Source: Paenacidovorax caeni (GTDB lineage: Bacteria > Pseudomonadota > Gammaproteobacteria > Burkholderiales > Burkholderiaceae_C). From it: a stretch of 64,000 bases of DNA. Shown here piece after piece: positions 9,374 to 20,355 of this stretch (position 1 is its first letter; each line of letters begins with the position of its first letter). A program made the position numbers and the translations under genes. Location of the stretch: the NCBI RefSeq assembly GCF_001298675.1, contig NZ_CYIG01000030.1:47405-111404 (forward strand), written 5' to 3'. The notes beneath the pieces were generated by a model. That model did no database searches. It was not told the origin of the DNA and was given only the letters and a program-made list of their open reading frames with translations.

Positions 9374-10846
9374 CTAGGGGCCCGCGCGGTCCATTTCGCC
9401 GGTGCGGCCATAGGTGTCCTCGAAACGGACAATATCGTCTTCACCTAGGTAGCTGCCCGACTGCACCTCAATGATCTCCAGAGGTACCTTGCCAGGGTTG
9501 GCAAGACGATGGGTGTGGCCTAGCGGGATGAAGGTCGATTCATTCTCAGCGAGCAAGAATGTCTTTTCGCCGTTGGTTACTTCGGCCGTTCCCCTTACCA
9601 CGGTCCAGTGCTCGGCCCGGTGGTGATGCATCTGTAGACTCAGCTTGGCGCCAGGCTTAACCACGATGCGTTTGACCTGAAAGCGCTCGCCACTGTCGAT
9701 GCTGTCGTACCAGCCCCAGGGACGATGCACTTTGCGGTGGGTGAAGGCCAAGGGGCGCTGCTGAGCCTTCAGCTCGGCAACGATCTTCTTCACGTCTTGC
9801 GTCTTGCGCTTGTCAGCCACCAGGATGGCGTCGGGGGTTTCGACGACGACCAGGTTGTCCACGCCCACCGTGGCAACCAAACAGGTCTCGGAAAACAACA
9901 GGCTGTCGCGGGTGTCGATGGCCAGAGTCTGGCCGGTATGGGCGTTGCCCTGAGCGTCGTGCGGCAGCACGTCCCACAGGGCATCCCAGGCGCCCAGGTC
10001 GGACCAGCCGGCATCCAGGGGAACGACGCGAGCATGGATGCCCAGCGTCGGGTTGCCAGGCAGGTGCTCCATAACGGCATAGTCGATGGAGTCCGCCGGA
10101 CAGTTGGCAAACGTGTCGCCATGGGGGCGGATGAAATCCATGTCCTGCGCGCACTTAGCAATGGCGTCCTGGCACGCGCGCAGCATCCGCGGCTGCAGCG
10201 CGGCCATGGCTTTCAGCCATTGGCTGGACTGCACCATGAACAGGCCGCTGTTCCAAAGATAGTCGCCGCTCTCCACATAGGCCTGGGCAACTTCCAGGCT
10301 GGGCTTTTCGGCAAAGCTCTGGATGGCGAACGCATGGCCTCCTTCCACTGCCTGCGCCTTCTGGATGTAGCCGTACCCGGTTTCCGGCCGGTCGGCGACG
10401 ATGCCGAAGGTCACCATGGCACCATCCCTGGCGAGTTGCCATGCCGTTTCCACGGCAGCGTGCAGTTGCGCGGCTTGCGTGATGACGTGATCCGCCGGCA
10501 TGGCCAGCAGGATGGCTTGCGGGTCGGCCACCAAGGCCGCCAGGGTCAGCGCGGGGGCGGTGTTGCGTCCGCACGGCTCCAGGATCAACCGGGCGCCCTC
10601 TACACCCGCCTCCTGCAGTTGCTGCGCCGCGAGAAAGCGGTGTTCGTGGTTGCACACCACGATGGGGGCCTCCTTGGGCACATGCGATGCCACGCCGTCC
10701 AGGCGGCGCACCGTATCTTGCAGCATGGACACGCCATCGCCGCCGAGGGCCAGGAACTGCTTGGGGTAAGTTTCACGCGAAAGGGGCCACAGGCGTGTGC
10801 CAGAGCCTCCGCACAGAATGACAGGGAGCAATGAGGGATGGATCAT
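9374..10846 (-). CDS. manC: Mannose-1-phosphate guanylyltransferase / mannose-6-phosphate isomerase
   Basis: Bifunctional type II PMI-GMP enzyme: makes GDP-mannose from mannose-1-phosphate and GTP and usually also interconverts fructose-6-P and mannose-6-P. The N-terminal nucleotidyltransferase domain starts with LCGGSGTRLWPLSRETYPKQ (about 11-30). The C-terminal cupin isomerase domain has the metal-site region LQMHHHRAEHWTVVRGTAEV and later ESTFIPLGHTHRLANPG. Length (490 aa) is that of the bifunctional enzymes. It overlaps the upstream DUF2304 gene (ATGA, 10843-10846) and precedes gmd by 44 bp, providing the substrate for that step. No phosphomannomutase gene is seen in the window. Confidence 0.95.
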   Translation of the reverse strand: MIHPSLLPVILCGGSGTRLWPLSRETYPKQFLALGGDGVSMLQDTVRRLDGVASHVPKEAPIVVCNHEHRFLAAQQLQEAGVEGARLILEPCGRNTAPALTLAALVADPQAILLAMPADHVITQAAQLHAAVETAWQLARDGAMVTFGIVADRPETGYGYIQKAQAVEGGHAFAIQSFAEKPSLEVAQAYVESGDYLWNSGLFMVQSSQWLKAMAALQPRMLRACQDAIAKCAQDMDFIRPHGDTFANCPADSIDYAVMEHLPGNPTLGIHARVVPLDAGWSDLGAWDALWDVLPHDAQGNAHTGQTLAIDTRDSLLFSETCLVATVGVDNLVVVETPDAILVADKRKTQDVKKIVAELKAQQRPLAFTHRKVHRPWGWYDSIDSGERFQVKRIVVKPGAKLSLQMHHHRAEHWTVVRGTAEVTNGEKTFLLAENESTFIPLGHTHRLANPGKVPLEIIEVQSGSYLGEDDIVRFEDTYGRTGEMDRAGP

Positions 10847-11211
10847 GGATTCGGTGCGTCCGAAGTGTTGTTTGCCTGTTGTTCTATATCTGCCTCGAAC
10901 ATAGCCAAGCGCTGGTTCAGTCTGCGCACGTCACGCTCGATGCGCGTGTTGACCATGTCGGCATGCAACGCTTTGAGCAATAGCACCATGCAGGCCAACA
11001 GCAGGAGCAGCGCTGGTGGATAGGCGACTCCCGTCCAAAGAGCCAGTCGGTCGATCAAGCCTGGCCATGCACCCAGCACGGCGGCGGCTACGGCCACCGC
11101 AACCCAGAACAGGCCGTGCATGAGGTAGAGGTGATCGCGGCGTATCAGGTAAAGGATCAGCACTGCCAAGCTGACCCCCATCAAGGCCGTGGTTGCTTGC
11201 AAGGACGCCAT
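10843..11211 (-). CDS. DUF2304-like small membrane protein
   Basis: A 122-residue protein from the ATG at 11209-11211. It has three hydrophobic segments (near residues 9-20, 29-50 and 59-80) and then a soluble, charged C-terminal tail with heptad-like spacing (RIERDVRRLNQRLAMFEADIEQQ). This is the size and shape of DUF2304 proteins, which usually sit beside glycosyltransferases of surface-glycan loci. A longer frame reaches 11292, but its N-terminal part is arginine-rich and unlike the family. The gene is the first visible member of the O-antigen operon and overlaps manC by ATGA. Exact role is unknown; association with lipid-linked sugar synthesis at the membrane is inference. Confidence 0.7.
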   Translation of the reverse strand: MASLQATTALMGVSLAVLILYLIRRDHLYLMHGLFWVAVAVAAAVLGAWPGLIDRLALWTGVAYPPALLLLLACMVLLLKALHADMVNTRIERDVRRLNQRLAMFEADIEQQANNTSDAPNP

Positions 11212-11416
11212 GGGGCCTGTCCACTCTTTTTCGACATTGGGGGAGAAAGGAAAGTGCGCAAGCCGTGCACGAACGCGCACAAAAACTCGCATAGCACTGC
11301 AGGAGGGGTTTTGGGGAGCGATTCTATCTATCCCTGTTTATTGCCCCGATACAAAAACCCAATCAATACATCTTCCATCATTGCCGAACGCTGCATCAGC
11401 CCTTCGGCCAGCACCC

Positions 11417-11444
11417 CTTGAAGTGCCCACGATTGCCCTTATCA
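11417..11444 (+). promoter_or_regulatory. Heat-shock (sigma-32-like) promoter of groESL
   Basis: CTTGAA at 11417-11422 is separated by 13 nt from CCCTTAT at 11436-11442, close to the sigma-32 pattern CTTGAA-N13-CCCCATNT. It ends just before the CIRCE element, so bound HrcA would cover the start region. Assigned by eye. Confidence 0.5.
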
Positions 11445-11471
11445 TTAGCACTCGTTGGACCTGAGTGCTAA
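11445..11471 (+). promoter_or_regulatory. CIRCE operator (HrcA binding site)
   Basis: A perfect inverted repeat TTAGCACTC-N9-GAGTGCTAA, identical to the classical CIRCE consensus bound by the heat-shock repressor HrcA. It lies 81 bp upstream of groES and directly downstream of the sigma-32-like promoter. The chaperonin operon is therefore probably under both repression by HrcA and activation by the heat-shock sigma factor. Confidence 0.95.
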
Positions 11472-11552
11472 CAAGCGCCATCCACTGATTCCCGGGCCGC
11501 CTCTTGGGCGGCCTTCATCCTCCCACTTGTTTGTCTATCTCAAGGAGATGCT

Positions 11553-11843
11553 ATGAACCTGCGTCCTCTGCACGATCGCGTGATCGTCAAGCGCCTCGAA
11601 AACGAAACCAAGACTGCCTCGGGCATCGTCATCCCCGACAACGCCGCCGAGAAGCCCGACCAGGGCGAAGTGCTGGCCGTGGGCCCCGGCAAGAAGAACG
11701 ACAAGGGCGAGCTGATCGCCATGGGCGTGAAGGTCGGCGACCGCGTGCTGTTCGGCAAGTACTCGGGCCAGACCGTCAAGGTCAACGGCGACGAGCTGCT
11801 GGTGATGAAGGAAGACGACCTGTTCGCGGTCGTCGAGAAGTAA
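11553..11843 (+). CDS. groES: Co-chaperonin GroES
   Basis: Ten-kilodalton lid of the GroEL chaperonin. The 96-residue protein starts [20 protein letters not shown], carries the mobile-loop region [18 protein letters not shown] used to dock onto GroEL, and ends with the usual [11 protein letters not shown]. The start is fixed by a strong AAGGAG Shine-Dalgarno at about 11540-11545. It is followed after 84 bp by groEL; that spacer carries a copy of the short ATAGCT-N4-GCGCTT repeat (11858-11905). Confidence 0.98.
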   Translation: MNLRPLHDRVIVKRLENETKTASGIVIPDNAAEKPDQGEVLAVGPGKKNDKGELIAMGVKVGDRVLFGKYSGQTVKVNGDELLVMKEDDLFAVVEK

Positions 11844-11857
11844 TTCACTCACATTTT

Positions 11858-11905
11858 CATAGCTCCTTGCGCTTGCCAGGCGGGCGCTGGAAGTTGATTT
11901 GATTC
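11858..11905. repeat. Short bipartite repeat (ATAGCT-N4-GCGCTT family)
   Basis: ATAGCT-CCTT-GCGCTTGCCAG with a decayed second arm (GGGCGCTGG). It lies in the groES-groEL spacer and so is transcribed with the operon. Confidence 0.65.
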
Positions 11906-11918
11906 AAAAATTTTGTAG

Positions 11919-13565
<1,647 letters not shown>

Positions 13566-13607
13566 TTGCCCGGCACTGAAGGCGGCAACGCCTTCGGTGA
13601 TGCCAGT

Positions 13608-13646
13608 AAAGAAAGGGCCGTGCAAACGGCCCTTTCTTTTTGTTTT
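13608..13646 (+). terminator. Intrinsic terminator of groESL
   Basis: A perfect 14-bp stem (AAAGAAAGGGCCGT, loop GCAA, then its complement at 13626-13639) is followed by a T-rich run to 13646. It lies 43 bp after the groEL stop. It may also stop minus-strand transcription from pgi. Confidence 0.95.
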
Positions 13647-13658
13647 TGCGCTTTACTT

Positions 13659-13688
13659 TTTGATAGCAGCTTGCGCAGGCTGCATCTG
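13659..13688. repeat. Short bipartite repeat, degenerate copy
   Basis: GATAGC-AGCT-TGCGCA, between the groEL terminator and the pgi stop. One arm only, with changed junctions; kept as a probable relic. Confidence 0.4.
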
Positions 13689-13702
13689 GCCTGGAAGCCT
13701 TT

Positions 13703-15262
13703 TTACTGCGAACCCATGCGCTGCAACAACCCGGCGGTAGAAGCATCCAGACCACTCCTGTCGCCCGAGTGCATACGCTGAAGTAGGTCTTGTGCCAGCT
13801 GCTTGCCCAGCTCCACCCCCCACTGGTCAAAGCTGTTGATACCCCACAGGCTACCGGAAACGAACACCCGGTGTTCCTGCAAGGCCAGGAAAGCCCCCAA
13901 GGCCCCTGGCGTCAGCGCCTCCAGCAGCACAAAGGTGCTGGGCCGGTTGCCCGGGAAGTGGCGGTGGCCGCAATCGCTGGCCCGCCCTTGCATCAGCGCC
14001 TGCGCCTGTGCCAGGGCATTCGCCAGCAGCAGATCGTGGTGCCCCTCCAGAGGGTGCGCACACTGGCGCACGGCGATGATCTCCAGCGGCAGCACATCGG
14101 TGCCCTGGTGCAGCATTTGGAAAAAAGCATGCTGGCCGTTGCAGCCGGGCTCACCCCACAGCACAGGTGCGGTGGCAATGGGCAAGGTACGCCCCTCCAG
14201 ATCCACGCGCTTGCCGTTGCTTTCCATTTCCAACTGCTGCAGGTAAGCCGACAGGCGCTGCAGCCCAGCGTGGTAAGGCGCGACGCAGCGGCTCGAAAAG
14301 CCAAGGAAATTGCGGTACCAGATGTCGAGCAACGCCAGGCGCACCGGCAGGTTGGCATGCAGCGGCGCCGTGCGGAAATGCTCGTCCATGGCGTGTGCAC
14401 CCGCCAGCAGTTCCCGGAATCCCTGGGCGCCGATGGCCAGCGCGATCGGCAGCCCGATGGCAGACCACAGCGAATAGCGGCCGCCCACCCAGTCCCAGAA
14501 GCCGAAGGCTGTGGTCATGCCCCAGGCACGCGCCACGTCGGCACGGGCCGTCAGCGCGACGAAGTGGCGCGCCACGTCGCACCCGCCCTGCGCCTGGAAC
14601 CATGCCAGTGCCGAGCGGGCGTTGGTCATGGTCTCCAGCGTCGTGAAGGTCTTGGACGCCACCAGGAACAGCGTGCGCTCGGGTTGCAATGTGCGCAGCA
14701 CCGCATGTAGTTCGTGGCCGTCGATGTTGGAGACGAAATGAAAGCGTTTGCCGGGTATGCGGAAAGCGTCGAGCGCTCGCACCACCATCTGCGGCCCAAG
14801 ATCCGAGCCACCGATGCCAATGTTCACAATGTCGGTGATCGCCGCGTCTGCACGCACCTGGTCGGCGTAGGCCAGCATGGCATCCAGCGTTGCGTGGACG
14901 CCCTGCAGCGCGGGGGCAATTTCGGGCGTATCGCCCGGCAGGGCCAGCCCGGCAGGACGGCGCAAAAGGGTATGCAGCGCGGCCCGGCCCTCGGTGGTGT
15001 TGACTGGCTGGCCTCCAAGCATGGCGTCGCGGCGCTGCGCCAGGCCGCTGGCCTGCGCCATGCCGAGCAGCAGGGCCTCAGCCTGCCGGTCCCACAGGTT
15101 TTTCGACAGGTCGGCGAACACATGCGGGGCTTCCTGGCTGAAATGCGCGAAACGCTGTGCGTCGCGCGCAAACGCCCCGCGCAAGTCGAACTCCGCGCCC
15201 AAAGCCGCGCGATGCGCTTGCAGCTGCGCCCACTGGGGCGTTTCGTCGCAGCGGGGATGCAT
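13703..15262 (-). CDS. pgi: Glucose-6-phosphate isomerase
   Basis: Interconverts glucose-6-phosphate and fructose-6-phosphate. From the ATG at 15260-15262 (MHPRCDETPQW) it has 519 residues. Phosphosugar-binding signature elements are clear: NIGIGGSDLGPQM, LFLVASKTFTTLETMTNA, the GGRYSLWSAIGLP motif, and the late HPLEGHHDLLLANALAQAQAL region with the histidine and lysine neighbourhood of the active site. An in-frame ATG at 15283 would add seven residues not typical of the family. The gene is downstream of the FabH-like synthase and tal on the same strand, separated by a dispersed GC-rich repeat. HexR, a regulator of sugar catabolism, is nearby. Confidence 0.97.
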   Translation of the reverse strand: MHPRCDETPQWAQLQAHRAALGAEFDLRGAFARDAQRFAHFSQEAPHVFADLSKNLWDRQAEALLLGMAQASGLAQRRDAMLGGQPVNTTEGRAALHTLLRRPAGLALPGDTPEIAPALQGVHATLDAMLAYADQVRADAAITDIVNIGIGGSDLGPQMVVRALDAFRIPGKRFHFVSNIDGHELHAVLRTLQPERTLFLVASKTFTTLETMTNARSALAWFQAQGGCDVARHFVALTARADVARAWGMTTAFGFWDWVGGRYSLWSAIGLPIALAIGAQGFRELLAGAHAMDEHFRTAPLHANLPVRLALLDIWYRNFLGFSSRCVAPYHAGLQRLSAYLQQLEMESNGKRVDLEGRTLPIATAPVLWGEPGCNGQHAFFQMLHQGTDVLPLEIIAVRQCAHPLEGHHDLLLANALAQAQALMQGRASDCGHRHFPGNRPSTFVLLEALTPGALGAFLALQEHRVFVSGSLWGINSFDQWGVELGKQLAQDLLQRMHSGDRSGLDASTAGLLQRMGSQ

Positions 15263-15311
15263 AGTCAGTCTCGCATGGCGCACGCGCCCCCCACAGCCCC
15301 TGCAACCGTCG

Positions 15312-15427
15312 TGGCCCAGGCCAGCAGACGCCGCGCAAGGGCCGCCCCACCGCGCTGGCGTCGCCCTCCTGCCCGCCGCGCGCAGCGTGGCGAGAGCCGG
15401 GGCAAGCGGCGCAGTTGCTCAGGGGGG
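15312..15427 (-). repeat. GC-rich dispersed intergenic repeat, copy 1 (reverse orientation)
   Basis: About 116 bp. Read on the minus strand it starts with a C-run followed by TGAGC and contains CTTGCGCGGCGTCTGCTGG near its end. It matches the copies at 35272-35387 and 53915-54035 almost throughout. It fills the gap between pgi and the FabH-like gene. No reading frame of its own is evident. Confidence 0.8.
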
Positions 15428-15439
15428 TGTCGCTTCATC

Positions 15440-16558
15440 TCAGCGCTTACGTACCACCACGCTACCGACAGAATAGCCGGCGCCGAAGGAGCAAATCACG
15501 CCTATGTCGCCGGCAACCAGATCGTCGCGGTGCTTGTGGAAGGCGATGACCGAGCCCGCAGAAGCGGTATTGGCGAATTCGTCCAGGATCAGTGGTGCGC
15601 GCTCGCGGTCGGCCTCGCCCACCAGCTTCTTGATGACGAACTGGTTCATACCCTCGTTGGCCTGGTGCAGCCAGTAGCGGCGCACAGCGGCAGGCACATG
15701 CCCCAGGTCGGCGAGGTGGCCCTCGATATGGGCCGCTGCAATCGGCACGACCTCCTTGAACACCTTGCGGCCCTCCTGGCGGAACGTTTTGTCGCGCGCC
15801 TGCGGGTCGCTGTCCTCGCTGCGGTTGAGAAAACCGAAGTTATTGCGGATGTTGTTGGAGAACTGCGTGGCCAGGCGCGTGCCCAGCACCTCCCATTGCA
15901 CGGGGGCCGTGGCGCTGTCCGCGCGCTCCACCAGGATGGCCGTGCACACGTCGCCAAAAATGAAGTGGCAATCGCGGTCGTTCCAGGCCTGGTGGCCCGA
16001 GGTGATCTCAGGATTGACCACCAGCACGCACCGGGCGCTGCCGGTGCGCACGGCGTTCACCGCCTGCTCGATGGCGAAGGTGGCGGAGGAACAGGCCACG
16101 TTCATGTCGAAGCCATAGCCCCCGGCGCCCAGCGCCTGCTGGATCTCGATGGCCATGGCCGGATAAGCGCGCTGCATGTTGGAGGCCGCGCACAGCACGG
16201 CGTCGATGTCCACCCCCTGCCGGCCCGCCTGCTGCAGCGCCTGCCGGGCGGCGGCGACCGCCAGCTCGGCCATCATCGACAGTTGGTCGTCGGACCGCTC
16301 CTGGTAGCGCGGATACATGCGCTGGGGATCGAGGATGCCCTCCTTCTCGAACACATAGCGCTGCTTGATGCCCGAAGCCTTCTCGATGAACTCCACGCTC
16401 GACGGCTGCAGCGGTGCGCGCGTCCCCGCGGCGATGGCATCCGCATGGCGCGTGTTCTCCTGCGCCACATAGCGGTTGAAGGATTCGACCAGTTCGGCGT
16501 TGGTAATGGTGTACGGCGGTTGGTGCAAGCCCGTGCCGGTGATGACGACTGAATGCAT
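15440..16558 (-). CDS. Beta-ketoacyl-ACP synthase III-like enzyme
   Basis: Thiolase-fold condensing enzyme of the FabH type, 372 residues. The catalytic triad is complete: C156 in NVACSSATF, H298 in YWLHQAN and N330 in EFANTASAG. The N-terminal region is longer than in E. coli FabH and has EFIEKASGIKQRYVFEKEGI, resembling the Pseudomonas PA3286-type enzymes that condense longer acyl-CoA with malonyl-ACP. A dedicated chain-elongation starter role, or a role in another acyl product, is therefore as likely as housekeeping initiation. It sits between tal and pgi on the same strand, without other fatty-acid genes, so context does not explain its job. Confidence 0.85.
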   Translation of the reverse strand: MHSVVITGTGLHQPPYTITNAELVESFNRYVAQENTRHADAIAAGTRAPLQPSSVEFIEKASGIKQRYVFEKEGILDPQRMYPRYQERSDDQLSMMAELAVAAARQALQQAGRQGVDIDAVLCAASNMQRAYPAMAIEIQQALGAGGYGFDMNVACSSATFAIEQAVNAVRTGSARCVLVVNPEITSGHQAWNDRDCHFIFGDVCTAILVERADSATAPVQWEVLGTRLATQFSNNIRNNFGFLNRSEDSDPQARDKTFRQEGRKVFKEVVPIAAAHIEGHLADLGHVPAAVRRYWLHQANEGMNQFVIKKLVGEADRERAPLILDEFANTASAGSVIAFHKHRDDLVAGDIGVICSFGAGYSVGSVVVRKR

Positions 16559-16615
16559 GGCAATTTTCCGAGGCCCGCGGTGCGGGCGCGAGGCGCAAGT
16601 GTAACGACGGGCCGG

Positions 16616-17563
16616 TCAGGCTTGCTGGATGAGCTGCTCCAGCTTCACCGCATCGGCGGCGAAGGCGCGGATGCCCTCGGCCAGCTTCTCGGTCGCCATG
16701 GCGTCTTCGTTGAGCGCGTAGCGAAAGCCCGCTTCGTCGTATTGCACCGCCGGCAAATCCATGGTGCGAGCCGCCTCGGCGTCGAGCGCGCGCACCACCG
16801 GTGCGTCAGACTGCGCGAGTTGCGCCAGCAGGTCAGGCGCAATGGTCAGCAGGTCGCAGCCTGCCAGCGCCACGATCTGGCCCAGGTTGCGAAAACTCGC
16901 CCCCATGACCTCGGTGGCGATGCCGAAGCGCTTGTAGTGGTTGAAGATCCGTCGCACCGACTGCACGCCCGGATCGTTGGCACCGGCCATGGCCGCCTCG
17001 TCCCACTGGCTGCCCGCCTGCTTCTTGTACCAGTCGTAAATGCGCCCAACGAACGGCGAGATCAGCTGCACCCTGGCCTGGCCGCAGGCCACGGCCTGGG
17101 CGAAAGAAAACAGCAGCGTCAGGTTGGTGTGGATGCCCCGGCGCTCCAGCTGGCGCGCCGCCTCAATGCCTTCCCAGGTGGCGGCAATCTTGATGAGCAC
17201 GCGGTCGATGTGAATGCCCTCGGCCTGGTACAGCTCGATGATGCGCTCGGCGCGCGCCACGGTGGCGCTGGTGTCGAAGCTCAGGCGCGCATCCACCTCG
17301 GTGGAAACGCGCCCCGGAATGAGCGACAGAATCTCGCAGCCAAAGCGCACCAGCAGCCGGTCGATGACCTCCTCCATGGGCGCGCCACGGTGCCGCTCAA
17401 CGGTAGCCTGCAGCAACGGCGCGTACTCGCTTTTCTGCACCGCCTTGAGGATGAGCGAGGGGTTGGTGGTGGCATCACGCGGCTGGAACTGGGCCAGTTG
17501 CCGGAAGTCGCCCGTGTCGGCAACCACGGTGGTGAACTGCTTGAGTGCGTCGAGCTGGTGCAT
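16616..17563 (-). CDS. tal: Transaldolase
   Basis: Pentose-phosphate-pathway enzyme exchanging a dihydroxyacetone unit between sedoheptulose-7-P and glyceraldehyde-3-P. The 315-residue protein has [12 protein letters not shown] near residues 29-40, the Schiff-base lysine in [13 protein letters not shown], and the conserved [11 protein letters not shown] segment. The start at 17563 is preceded by a good GAGGGAA ribosome-binding site; a longer frame to 17605 is not needed. It is divergent from hexR, whose product commonly controls genes of glucose catabolism, so tal may be a target. Confidence 0.97.
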   Translation of the reverse strand: MHQLDALKQFTTVVADTGDFRQLAQFQPRDATTNPSLILKAVQKSEYAPLLQATVERHRGAPMEEVIDRLLVRFGCEILSLIPGRVSTEVDARLSFDTSATVARAERIIELYQAEGIHIDRVLIKIAATWEGIEAARQLERRGIHTNLTLLFSFAQAVACGQARVQLISPFVGRIYDWYKKQAGSQWDEAAMAGANDPGVQSVRRIFNHYKRFGIATEVMGASFRNLGQIVALAGCDLLTIAPDLLAQLAQSDAPVVRALDAEAARTMDLPAVQYDEAGFRYALNEDAMATEKLAEGIRAFAADAVKLEQLIQQA

Positions 17564-17667
17564 GCGGATTTCCCTCGTTGGTCGATGCTGCGGCCCGCAG
17601 GCCAAACCTGCGAGTGTATGCCGCGCGGACGTTACAAGTGGTGAGGAAACCGCGTTACATTCACGCC

Positions 17668-18513
17668 ATGCTCGACCGCATCACTGCCTCTTTGCCCTCC
17701 CTGGCGCCCGCCGAGCAGCGCGTGGCCAAGCTCGTGCTGCACGACGCGCGCGCCTTCGCACGCCTGCCGGTGCGCGAGCTGGCAGCACGTGCGCACGTGA
17801 GCAAGCCCACCGTGGTGCGCTTTTGCCGCAGCATGGGCTACGACGGCCTGGCCGACTTCAAGCTCAAGCTGGCCGGCAGCGTGAGCGAAGGCGTGCCCTT
17901 CATCCACCGCAGCGTGGACGCCGACGACAAGACCAGCGACGTGCTCGTCAAGGTGGTGGACAACGCCGTGGCAGCCTTCCTGCAGTACCGCAACGCGGCC
18001 AGCACCTCGGCCGTCGAGCGCGCAGCCGAGGCCATCGCCGCCACCTGGCAGACAGGGCGGCGCATCGAGTTCTACGGCGCAGGCAACTCCGGCATCGTCG
18101 CGCAGGATGCGCAGCACAAATTCTTCCGCCTGGGTATCACCAGCATCTCGGCCAGCGACGGGCATATGCAGGTCATGAGCGCCACCCTGCTCGGGCCGGG
18201 CGACTGCGCCGTCATCATCAGCAACTCCGGGCGCACGCGCGACCTGATGGACGCCGCCGACATCGCGCGCAAAAACGGCGCCACGACCATCGCCATCACC
18301 GCCAGCGGCTCGCCGCTGGCCAGCGCCTGCGCCATCCACCTCGCCGCCGACCACCCCGAAGGCTACGACCGCTACAGCCCCATGGTGTCGCGCCTGCTGC
18401 ACCTGCTGGTCATCGACGTGGTCGCCACCTGCGTGGCGCTGCGCATCGGCCCGCAGTTGCAGCCGCTGCTGCAGCAGATGAAGGACAACCTGCACGCCAA
18501 GCGCTACGCCTGA
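17668..18513 (+). CDS. hexR: RpiR/HexR-family transcriptional regulator with SIS domain
   Basis: Sugar-phosphate-sensing regulator. From the ATG at 17668 it has 281 residues: an N-terminal RpiR-type helix-turn-helix (about 1-77, [24 protein letters not shown] core) and a C-terminal SIS phosphosugar-binding domain (about 105-270, [19 protein letters not shown] and [16 protein letters not shown]). HexR in relatives represses Entner-Doudoroff and glycolytic genes and is released by a sugar phosphate. Placement beside tal and pgi agrees. In-frame sequence upstream of 17668 is open but lies in the shared promoter region and is not used. Confidence 0.88.
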   Translation: MLDRITASLPSLAPAEQRVAKLVLHDARAFARLPVRELAARAHVSKPTVVRFCRSMGYDGLADFKLKLAGSVSEGVPFIHRSVDADDKTSDVLVKVVDNAVAAFLQYRNAASTSAVERAAEAIAATWQTGRRIEFYGAGNSGIVAQDAQHKFFRLGITSISASDGHMQVMSATLLGPGDCAVIISNSGRTRDLMDAADIARKNGATTIAITASGSPLASACAIHLAADHPEGYDRYSPMVSRLLHLLVIDVVATCVALRIGPQLQPLLQQMKDNLHAKRYA

Positions 18514-18704
18514 CGACGGATTCGTTCACAGGCTCTCACGCCGCTTGCCAGCAGCCGGGCGTGCCCCATGCCGAGGGCGCCCTGCCACCGCATGCACGCA
18601 CCTCACCAGCAGCCCTGCAGCCAGCGCACCAAGCGCTACCAAATAAAGAGCTGCTAGCGCTTGCTGCGTATAGCCCGAAGGCCGTTTTACCTCATAACAG
18701 CCGA
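18514..18704. other. Convergent intergenic region
   Basis: Lies between the ends of hexR and the chemoreceptor gene. It contains one copy of the short bipartite repeat (18628-18675). No gene, RNA or clear terminator with a T-run was seen in the rest. Confidence 0.5.
18628..18675. repeat. Short bipartite repeat (ATAGCT-N4-GCGCTT family)
   Basis: Contains AAGCGC at its left and GAGCT-GCTA-GCGCTT at its right, with AAATAAA between. Intergenic, between the ends of hexR and the chemoreceptor gene. Confidence 0.65.
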
Positions 18705-20297
18705 TCAGGCCGGCAGCGCCAGGGCACGCCCGCGCACCGCTGCCTCGGTGGGCACGAGCACGAAGGCTGCCACCGCATGGCTCAGGCGCTCGGACTGTTC
18801 GCGCAGGCTTTGCGCGGCGGCGGCGCTTTCTTCCACCAGCGCGGCGTTCTGCTGTGTCATCTGGTCGAGCTGGCTGACCGAGGCGTTCACCTGTGCGATA
18901 CCTGCCGACTGCTGGCCTGCCGCCGCCGCAATGCCCGCCACCTCATCCGTGACGCGCTGCACTGCGGAGACGATCTCGCGCATGGTGTCGCCCGCCTCGC
19001 GCACAAGGCGCGAGCCCTCTCCCACCCGCCGCGTGCTGTCGGCAATCAGGTCCTTGATCTCGCGCGCTGCCGCTGCGCTGCGCTGCGCCAGGCTGCGCAC
19101 CTCACCCGCCACCACGGCGAAGCCCCGCCCTTGTTCACCGGCGCGGGCTGCCTCCACGGCGGCGTTCAGGGCCAGGATGTTGGTCTGGAAGGCGATGCTG
19201 TCGATCACCCCCGTGATGTCGGCAATGCGCCGTGCGCTACCGTCGATCGACTCCATGGTGTGCACCACCTGCTCCACCAGCGCGCCGCCGCGGCCCGCCA
19301 CGGTGGCGGCCGAGCCGGCCAGCGCGCTGGCGGTGCGCGCCGCCTGGGCCGTATGCTCCACGGTGCCTGTCAATTCTTCCATCGACGCCGCCGTGGTCTG
19401 CAAGTGGCTGGCCGTCTGCTCGGTACGCTGCGAGAGGTCCAGGTTGCCAGTGGCAATCTCGGCGCTGGCCGTCGCCATGCTCTCGGCCGCCTCGCGGATG
19501 GTCAGGATGACGCGGGTCAGCGATTGCTGCATGCTGCCCAGGGCTTGCAGCAGGGCACTCGATTCATCGCGCGTCTCCTGCTGCGCATCGAAAACGACGG
19601 GGCTCAAGTCCCCGGCCGCCACCTGGCGCGCCACCCCCAGCGAGCGCCCCAGCGGACGCACGATGCCGCGCGCGATGGCCAGGGATGCCACCACGCCCAA
19701 GGCCAGGGTGAGCAGCCCCAGGGCCAGGATGCCCAGGCTGGTGCGGTTGTTGGCCTCGCGGATTGGCTCGGCCGCCTGGTCGAGCGCGTGGCGCTGCAGT
19801 TTGAGCAGGTCGTTGACGCGCTCCACGTACACCTTGGCTGCCGGCACGAAGGTGGCTTCAAGCAGGCGCGCAGATTCCTCTGCACGGCCTTCGCGCTTGA
19901 GGCGGATGACTTCGTCGCGCGCAGCCACATAGTTCGCGCGCAATGCGGTGATGTCACCGAACAGGCGCTTTTCCTCGTCGGTGACCATCAGGGTCTCGAC
20001 CTGCTTATGGATGGCCGTGGTGCTCTCGGCAGACTCCTTCTGCTCGGCTGCGAAATACGTGGCGAGGCTGGGGTCGCTGCTCTTGGCAATGGCGGTGGTG
20101 CGGCGCACCGCCGTGTGGATGAAGCGGTACCAGTCGGAGATCAAGCGCTCCTTGGCCAGCGGTTTTTCGATGATGGCCTGCGCGCCTTGGCTAGATGCTT
20201 GCAGCTGCCAGATGCTCAGGGCGCTGTTGAGCAAGGCGAAAAACAGCAACAGGCCGAAACCCACTGCCAGCCGGGTGCCTATGGAGAGTTTGTGCAT
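18705..20297 (-). CDS. Methyl-accepting chemotaxis protein
   Basis: Inner-membrane chemoreceptor of 530 residues. TM1 lies at about 10-32, a periplasmic four-helix-bundle-type ligand domain at about 33-185, TM2 at about 187-210 ([20 protein letters not shown]), then a HAMP linker and a cytoplasmic signalling coiled coil. The hairpin tip is well conserved ([20 protein letters not shown] and [19 protein letters not shown]). There is no C-terminal NWETF-type pentapeptide tether for CheR/CheB. No chemotaxis kinase genes are adjacent, so this is an orphan receptor. Its ligand is unknown. Confidence 0.93.
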   Translation of the reverse strand: MHKLSIGTRLAVGFGLLLFFALLNSALSIWQLQASSQGAQAIIEKPLAKERLISDWYRFIHTAVRRTTAIAKSSDPSLATYFAAEQKESAESTTAIHKQVETLMVTDEEKRLFGDITALRANYVAARDEVIRLKREGRAEESARLLEATFVPAAKVYVERVNDLLKLQRHALDQAAEPIREANNRTSLGILALGLLTLALGVVASLAIARGIVRPLGRSLGVARQVAAGDLSPVVFDAQQETRDESSALLQALGSMQQSLTRVILTIREAAESMATASAEIATGNLDLSQRTEQTASHLQTTAASMEELTGTVEHTAQAARTASALAGSAATVAGRGGALVEQVVHTMESIDGSARRIADITGVIDSIAFQTNILALNAAVEAARAGEQGRGFAVVAGEVRSLAQRSAAAAREIKDLIADSTRRVGEGSRLVREAGDTMREIVSAVQRVTDEVAGIAAAAGQQSAGIAQVNASVSQLDQMTQQNAALVEESAAAAQSLREQSERLSHAVAAFVLVPTEAAVRGRALALPA

Positions 20298-20355
20298 AAG
20301 GAGAAGAGTGGGTCGGAAGTCCGCGCCAGACGGTGCTGGCGCGCTGCAGGGCTTT

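Noticed and set aside
18525..18540. Possible end fragment of the 266-bp element (GTTCACAGGCTCT-like)
   Set aside because: Only about 11 of 13 bases match the end repeat and no partner end is near; likely chance.
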